A DNA stretch of 64,000 nt, from NCBI GenBank assembly GCA_964369975.1, contig CAYJFZ010000007.1, forward strand, positions 1 to 64,000, in the 5' to 3' direction. Shown here one piece after another: positions 60,994 to 64,000 of this stretch (positions within the stretch are counted from its first letter, which is position 1; each line of letters starts with the position of its first letter). The notes under the pieces were generated by a model that was not told where the DNA came from, did no database searches, and was given only the letters and a program-made list of their open reading frames with translations. The DNA is from RGIG3102 sp964369975. GTDB lineage: Bacteria > Bacillota > Clostridia > Oscillospirales > Ruminococcaceae. The position numbers and the translations under genes were made by a program.

Positions 60994-61075
60994 ATGGATT
61001 CGCTTTTTTGCGAAAAAGCCACGGTGGTTGAAACAGTGTACTACACTGTTTCTAAGAGCCACCTTTCGAATCCAT
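60994..61075 (-). repeat. Palindromic tRNA-tail element, Gln copy 1 (proximal)
   Basis: It is nearly identical to the distal copy; I see only a loop change (AGT instead of AGC). It begins 148 nt from the distal copy and 147 nt from the matching T-arm bases of tRNA-Gln. Confidence 0.88.
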
Positions 61076-61103
61076 AAAAAATTAAAAAAAGACAAAATAA
61101 AAA

Positions 61104-61126
61104 CTCAGAAACTATTGCTTCTGAGC
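61104..61126 (-). terminator. Terminator of the tRNA operon after tRNA-Gln
   Basis: Minus strand CTCAGAA, loop GCAATAG, TTCTGAG followed by TTTTTATTTT. It is copied in each tail unit. Confidence 0.85.
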
Positions 61127-61128
61127 TT

Positions 61129-61204
61129 TGGCTGGGGTAGATGGATTCGAACCATCGGGATGACGGAGTCAAAGTCCGTTGCCTTACCGCTTGGCGATAC
61201 CCCA
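61129..61204 (-). tRNA. tRNA-Gln (anticodon TTG), CCA encoded
   Basis: The 76-nt gene has the acceptor TGGGGTA pairing with TACCCCA, discriminator G and CCA. The anticodon arm is ACGGA-CTTTGAC-TCCGT and the T-arm GATGG-TTCGAAT-CCATC. It is the last gene of the Gly-Arg-His-Gln operon. Its T-arm and acceptor 3' part is repeated in the tail array. Confidence 0.96.
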
Positions 61205-61216
61205 ATATTAAATTGG

Positions 61217-61294
61217 TGGGGTGGATGATGGGATTCGAACCCACGATCTCCAGTGCCACAAACTGGCGCTTTAACCAACTAAGCTACACCCACC
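61217..61294 (-). tRNA. tRNA-His (anticodon GTG), CCA encoded
   Basis: The gene includes G-1 opposite C73, the histidine identity pair. The acceptor is GTGGGTG with CATCCAC, and the anticodon arm CCAGT-TTGTGGC-ACTGG. It is the third gene of the operon. Confidence 0.95.
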
Positions 61295-61311
61295 GCATAT
61301 AAATAAAAAAA

Positions 61312-61388
61312 TGGCGCGCCAGAAGGGATTCGAACCCCTGACCTACCGCTTAGAAGGCGGTTGCTCTATCCAACTGAGCTACTGGCAC
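61312..61388 (-). tRNA. tRNA-Arg (anticodon TCT), CCA encoded
   Basis: The acceptor GTGCCAG pairs with CTGGCGC (one T-G pair); discriminator G and CCA follow. The anticodon arm is ACCGC-CTTCTAA-GCGGT, which reads AGA. It is the second gene of the operon. Confidence 0.96.
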
Positions 61389-61420
61389 ACAGTCGTCACA
61401 ACCCCAAGTCGCCATGGTGT

Positions 61421-61494
61421 TGGAGCGGGTGATGGGAATCGAACCCACACGACCAGCTTGGAAGGCTGGAGTTCTACCACTGAACTACACCCGC
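61421..61494 (-). tRNA. tRNA-Gly (anticodon TCC), CCA encoded
   Basis: The 74-nt gene has the acceptor GCGGGTG pairing with CACCCGC, discriminator T and CCA. The anticodon arm is CCAGC-CTTCCAA-GCTGG. It is the first gene of the tRNA operon. Confidence 0.96.
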
Positions 61495-61511
61495 ATATTT
61501 GCGACTTGAAA

Positions 61512-61540
61512 AGTATAACATATATTCCAACTTAAGTCAA
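61512..61540 (-). promoter_or_regulatory. Promoter of the tRNA Gly-Arg-His-Gln operon
   Basis: Minus strand: -35 TTGACT (61540-61535), 17-nt spacer, -10 TATACT (61517-61512); tRNA-Gly starts 18 nt later. Confidence 0.85.
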
Positions 61541-61698
61541 TATGTTTTTCAAAAAAAATACACAAAAATTCATTTTTATCTAAAATTACCTTATTTTTTC
61601 TTAAAAAGAAGAAAAATATGTTTATCGATGATTAATTTATGAAAAAATATTATAAGAACATTAGTATAATTTTCTTGTGTTTTGTGTATTGATTTTAC

Positions 61699-61714
61699 AT
61701 AAGTGATTACTTAT
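61699..61714. promoter_or_regulatory. Inverted repeat upstream of ddl
   Basis: ATAAGT, GATT, ACTTAT. It lies 53 nt before the ddl -35 element. It may be an operator; nothing else is definable in 61541-61766, which is AT-rich. Confidence 0.35.
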
Positions 61715-61766
61715 TATACTATTAAAGATGTAAGAAAGAACTAATGGTAAAAAAAATAAAATAGCG

Positions 61767-61795
61767 TTGATTTTTTAACAATTTAGTGGTATAAT
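61767..61795 (+). promoter_or_regulatory. Promoter of ddl-murI
   Basis: -35 TTGATT (61767-61772), 17-nt spacer, -10 TATAAT (61790-61795). Confidence 0.8.
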
Positions 61796-61847
61796 TTTCA
61801 TTTAAGTTGTAGTAGAATATATATATAAGATGGAAGGTGTTATACGA

Positions 61848-62912
61848 ATGAAACAAAATCTTGCGGTTATTTTTGGAGGAGAGTCCTCAGAATATGAAGT
61901 GTCGTTGCGTTCTGCAACGTTTATAATTGAAAACATAGATTGTGAAAAATACAATGTTGTTAAAATTGGAATAACAAAAACTGGTCAATGGCTGATGTAT
62001 TCGGGTAATTCATCTCATATAGCAAGTGGTGAGTGGATAAACGATCCTAATAACGTAACTGCTTTTTTATCCCCCGATAAAAAAATTGGTGGGTTAGTGG
62101 TGTTTTATCCTGATAGGACAGATGTGATAAAATTAGATGTTATTTTTCCTGTTCTTCACGGAAAAAATGGGGAAGATGGGACAATTCAAGGATTGTTTAA
62201 ATTGTCGGGAGTGCCTTATGTTGGATGCGATTGCCTTAGTTCTGCGGTTTGTATGGATAAAGCTGTTACCCATTCACTTTTAAACACAGCGAATATTGAG
62301 CAAGCTCATTACATGTGGTTTTATTTTGATAGATATCAAGTCGACGCTCAAAGAGTGAGAGACAGAATTATTGCACGATTGAACTATCCGATGTTTGTAA
62401 AACCCGCAAATTCAGGTTCTACTATTGGAATTAGCAAGGTGAATAACTCTGCTGAACTTCATGTAGCTATCATGAAAGCAGCAAAAGAAGATTTGAAAAT
62501 TGTGGTTGAAGAAGGCGTGATTGGAAGAGAAATTGAGTGCGCTGTTTATGGAGGAAGAGACGCAGTTGCTTCGCCATTAGGAGAGATAATTCCCGGAGCT
62601 GAATTTTATGATTATGATGATAAATATGTTAACAATAAATCACAAAATTTAATTCCTGCAAATCTTAGTGAAGAATTAGCGACAAAAGTTAGAGAAACGG
62701 CTGTAAGAGCTTATAAATATTTAGGGTGCGAAGGATTGGCAAGGGTTGATTTCTTTGTTTGTGACGATGGAAAGATTATTCTAAATGAAATTAACACCTT
62801 ACCGGGTTTCACAAGTATCAGTATGTATCCAAAACTGTGGTTGAGTACAGGAATCAGTAGCGGTTACTTGGTTCAAAATCTCATCGATACAGCGTTTAGA
62901 AGGTATAAATGA
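61848..62912 (+). CDS. ddl: D-alanine--D-alanine ligase
   Basis: The ATG at 61848 has the Shine-Dalgarno GGAAGGTG nine nt upstream; an ATG at 61830 would leave that signal inside the gene. The 354-residue ATP-grasp enzyme joins two D-alanines for peptidoglycan. Motifs are IFGGESSEYEVSLRSA (N-terminal), PVLHGKNGEDGTIQG, VKPANSGSTIGISKV (ATP grasp) and NEINTLPGFTSISMYPKLW (metal and omega loop). GC content and TTG/CTG leucine codons are clearly higher than in the genes before 60 kb. It overlaps the start region of murI by a few nt. Confidence 0.95.
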   Translation: MKQNLAVIFGGESSEYEVSLRSATFIIENIDCEKYNVVKIGITKTGQWLMYSGNSSHIASGEWINDPNNVTAFLSPDKKIGGLVVFYPDRTDVIKLDVIFPVLHGKNGEDGTIQGLFKLSGVPYVGCDCLSSAVCMDKAVTHSLLNTANIEQAHYMWFYFDRYQVDAQRVRDRIIARLNYPMFVKPANSGSTIGISKVNNSAELHVAIMKAAKEDLKIVVEEGVIGREIECAVYGGRDAVASPLGEIIPGAEFYDYDDKYVNNKSQNLIPANLSEELATKVRETAVRAYKYLGCEGLARVDFFVCDDGKIILNEINTLPGFTSISMYPKLWLSTGISSGYLVQNLIDTAFRRYK

Positions 62913-62920
62913 GGTGCTTG

Positions 62921-63730
62921 ATGGACAATAGACCTATAGGAGTTTTTGATTCGGGACTAGGCGGTTTAACTGCAATCAAAGAGTTAAAAAAAGTACTGCC
63001 AAATGAAAAATTACTTTATTTTGGAGACACAGGAAGAGTTCCATATGGCACAAGAAGTAAGGAAACAATTTCAAAATATACAAATCAAGATATGAATTTT
63101 CTTTTGAGTCGTGACGTGAAAATGATTGTAGCAGCTTGCGCTACAGTTAGCTCGAACGCTCAAGAAGTACTTTCATCATCACCAGTTCCGTTTACCACAA
63201 TTATACAACCAAGTAGCAAAACAGCACTAGATTTAACAAAAAATAACAGAATTGGAGTCATTGCAACCTCTGCAACGATTAACAGCAAGGCATTTGAGAT
63301 TTGTTTGAAGGAACTTAATCCGAATTGTGAAGTGTTCAGCAAGGCTTGCCCATTGTTAGTGCCTCTGGTAGAAAGCGGATTTATTTCTGAAGAGGATGAA
63401 ATAACCAACCTTGTAATTAAAAGGTATCTCAGTGAATTTAAAGACAAAGAGATTGATGTTTTAATTTTAGGGTGTACTCATTACCCGATTTTGGAGAAAA
63501 ATATAAAAAATGAAATGGGTGATGGTGTTGCGCTGGTTAACAGCGGAAAGGAAATCGCAAAATATTGTGCGGATTTACTTACTGAAAGAAATATAAGAGC
63601 AGATAAACATAGTAAAGAAAGTGAGTTTTTTGTGAGTGACAGTGTTCAGAATTTTAATGAGATAGCAACAATCTGTTTGGGATCGAAAATCACAGAGAGC
63701 ATAACCCAGATAGATATAGAGAATTATTAG
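62921..63730 (+). CDS. murI: Glutamate racemase
   Basis: The start ATG at 62921 follows GAGGTGCTTG; an ATG at 62909 overlapping the ddl stop is less likely. The 269-residue enzyme makes D-glutamate for peptidoglycan. FDSGLGGLT (D10, S11) is at the N-terminus. The two catalytic cysteines are C73 in VAACATVSSNA and C185 in LGCTHYP. The usual CNT triplet is CAT here, which also occurs as C-x-T variants in clostridial enzymes. It follows ddl directly, so the two cell-wall amino-acid enzymes form one operon. Confidence 0.93.
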   Translation: MDNRPIGVFDSGLGGLTAIKELKKVLPNEKLLYFGDTGRVPYGTRSKETISKYTNQDMNFLLSRDVKMIVAACATVSSNAQEVLSSSPVPFTTIIQPSSKTALDLTKNNRIGVIATSATINSKAFEICLKELNPNCEVFSKACPLLVPLVESGFISEEDEITNLVIKRYLSEFKDKEIDVLILGCTHYPILEKNIKNEMGDGVALVNSGKEIAKYCADLLTERNIRADKHSKESEFFVSDSVQNFNEIATICLGSKITESITQIDIENY

Positions 63731-63747
63731 ATCTTTCTCGTCGTTAA

Positions 63748-63791
63748 CTGCTTTGTTGACGGGATTGTGGAGTTTTACTTGTACAAAGCAG
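63748..63791 (+). promoter_or_regulatory. Inverted repeat between murI and the DUF1934 gene
   Basis: CTGCTTTGT (63748-63756) and ACAAAGCAG (63783-63791) enclose 26 nt. There is no T run, so it is more likely an RNA hairpin than a terminator. Confidence 0.35.
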
Positions 63792-63808
63792 CGGAAATGG
63801 AGAAGAAA

Positions 63809-64000
63809 ATGAAAAAGAGAGAATACGTAATTTCTATTACGGGAAAGCAACAATACGACGATGATTTCGGTGAGATTAAAGTTGATACTGTAGGGACGTA
63901 TGTCCGCAAAAATGATGTAAGATATATTACCTATAAAGAATACCAAGATGGTGACCCAAAAGTTTCAAGCACAGCGACTTTGAAAATTGAAAAAAATGAC
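63809..64000 (+). CDS. DUF1934/YwiB-like protein, 3' end outside window
   Basis: The first 64 codons are seen, with no stop before the window edge. The ATG follows AATGGAGAAGAAA. The sequence MKKREYVISITGKQQYDDD and VRYITYKEYQDGDPKVSST matches the N-terminal half of DUF1934 beta-barrel (lipocalin-like) proteins. In many Clostridia this gene sits between murI and argS. The function is not known. Confidence 0.85.
   Translation, partial: MKKREYVISITGKQQYDDDFGEIKVDTVGTYVRKNDVRYITYKEYQDGDPKVSSTATLKIEKND

Larger units (their letters stand above)
60780..61128 (-). repeat. tRNA-Gln tail array: tandem units of tRNA 3' end, terminator and palindromic element
   Basis: Read from tRNA-Gln downstream, units of 147-148 bp repeat. 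Each carries an 82-nt palindromic element ending in a copy of the tRNA 3' portion (CGAATCCATCTACCCCAG), then AAAAAG or AAAAAGCTCAGAAGC, then the tRNA terminator. The CCA of the tRNA is replaced by AA in the copies. There are two elements, three terminators counting the original, and an ATGGAT remnant at the far end (60780-60785). The core is the same as in the tRNA-Leu array. Confidence 0.9.

Noticed and set aside
60780..61128. Tail repeats considered as remnants of a conventional tRNA-integrated island with attL/attR
   Set aside because: The copies are only about 148 nt apart with no cargo or integrase gene, so an ordinary integrative element is not supported; a small element or repeat expansion fits better.
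61028..61535. Several 66-74 codon frames on both strands over the tRNA operon
   Set aside because: They are translations of tRNA genes and tail repeats.
63575..63946. 123-codon minus-strand frame opposite murI and DUF1934
   Set aside because: Both plus-strand genes match known families there; the antisense frame has no signals.

Overview
The window comes from a low-GC (about 30% by eye), anaerobic, Gram-positive bacterium of the class Clostridia, probably an uncultured or gut Eubacteriales/Lachnospirales member. The evidence is a SCIFF ribosomal peptide with its radical SAM maturase (a Clostridia hallmark), the redox repressor Rex, class III anaerobic ribonucleotide reductase, a large P/T/S-rich surface protein, and a pseudopilin/PilC/PilT-type locus of the kind seen in Lachnospiraceae. 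I see no transposase, phage genes, rRNA or CRISPR array.

Layout. 0-7.4 kb is a surface-polysaccharide region: a WbpB/WbpD/WbpE-like trio for a diacetamido-uronic acid sugar nucleotide, an MBOAT O-acyltransferase with an SGNH partner, and a DUF2142 membrane protein. 7.4-16 kb holds an atypical lipoprotein, an 1844-residue surface protein with 36-bp coding repeats, a small membrane protein and an MFS transporter. 16-25.6 kb is housekeeping: YeiH exporter, tdk, rex, then a tepA-uppP-ftsK-ygiQ-MBL run. 25.6-35 kb is mixed metabolism: acyl-ACP thioesterase, TSCPD protein, ogt, D-cysteine desulfhydrase, lipid kinase, Orn/Lys/Arg decarboxylase, the SCIFF operon and an amidohydrolase. 35.2-35.6 kb is tRNA-Leu followed by a tandem array of structured repeats. 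35.7-44.6 kb has a MazG-like pyrophosphohydrolase, methyltransferase, DMT exporter, PspA module, a membrane glycosyltransferase and hydrolases. 44.7 kb is tRNA-Pro. 45-49 kb encodes one 1353-residue FIST/EAL-like/sensor/GGDEF protein. 49.5-52.8 kb is nrdD-nrdG-dut behind two NrdR-like boxes. 52.8-59.2 kb is a BTAD regulator with a degenerate GGDEF domain, divergent from a transglutaminase lipoprotein and a seven-gene pilus-like operon. 60-61.5 kb has an XRE regulator pair, a second tRNA-tail repeat array and a Gly-Arg-His-Gln tRNA operon. 61.8-64 kb is ddl-murI-DUF1934, with visibly higher GC.

Two observations stand out. First, two unrelated tRNA loci 25 kb apart (tRNA-Leu and tRNA-Gln) are each followed by tandem copies of a 77-82 nt imperfect palindrome. 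The core is nearly identical at both loci, while the outer arms match the T-arm of the local tRNA. Each unit also carries a copy of the tRNA 3' end and of its terminator. Helix positions covary between the loci. The array resembles the E. coli tyrT/rtT repeats in layout, but it suggests a small element adapted to tRNA T-arms. Second, the regulator facing the pilus-like operon has an intact c-di-GMP I-site (RxxD) exactly five residues before a destroyed GGDEF motif. This suggests a c-di-GMP-responsive transcription factor that could be fed by the diguanylate cyclase encoded 3.5 kb upstream.
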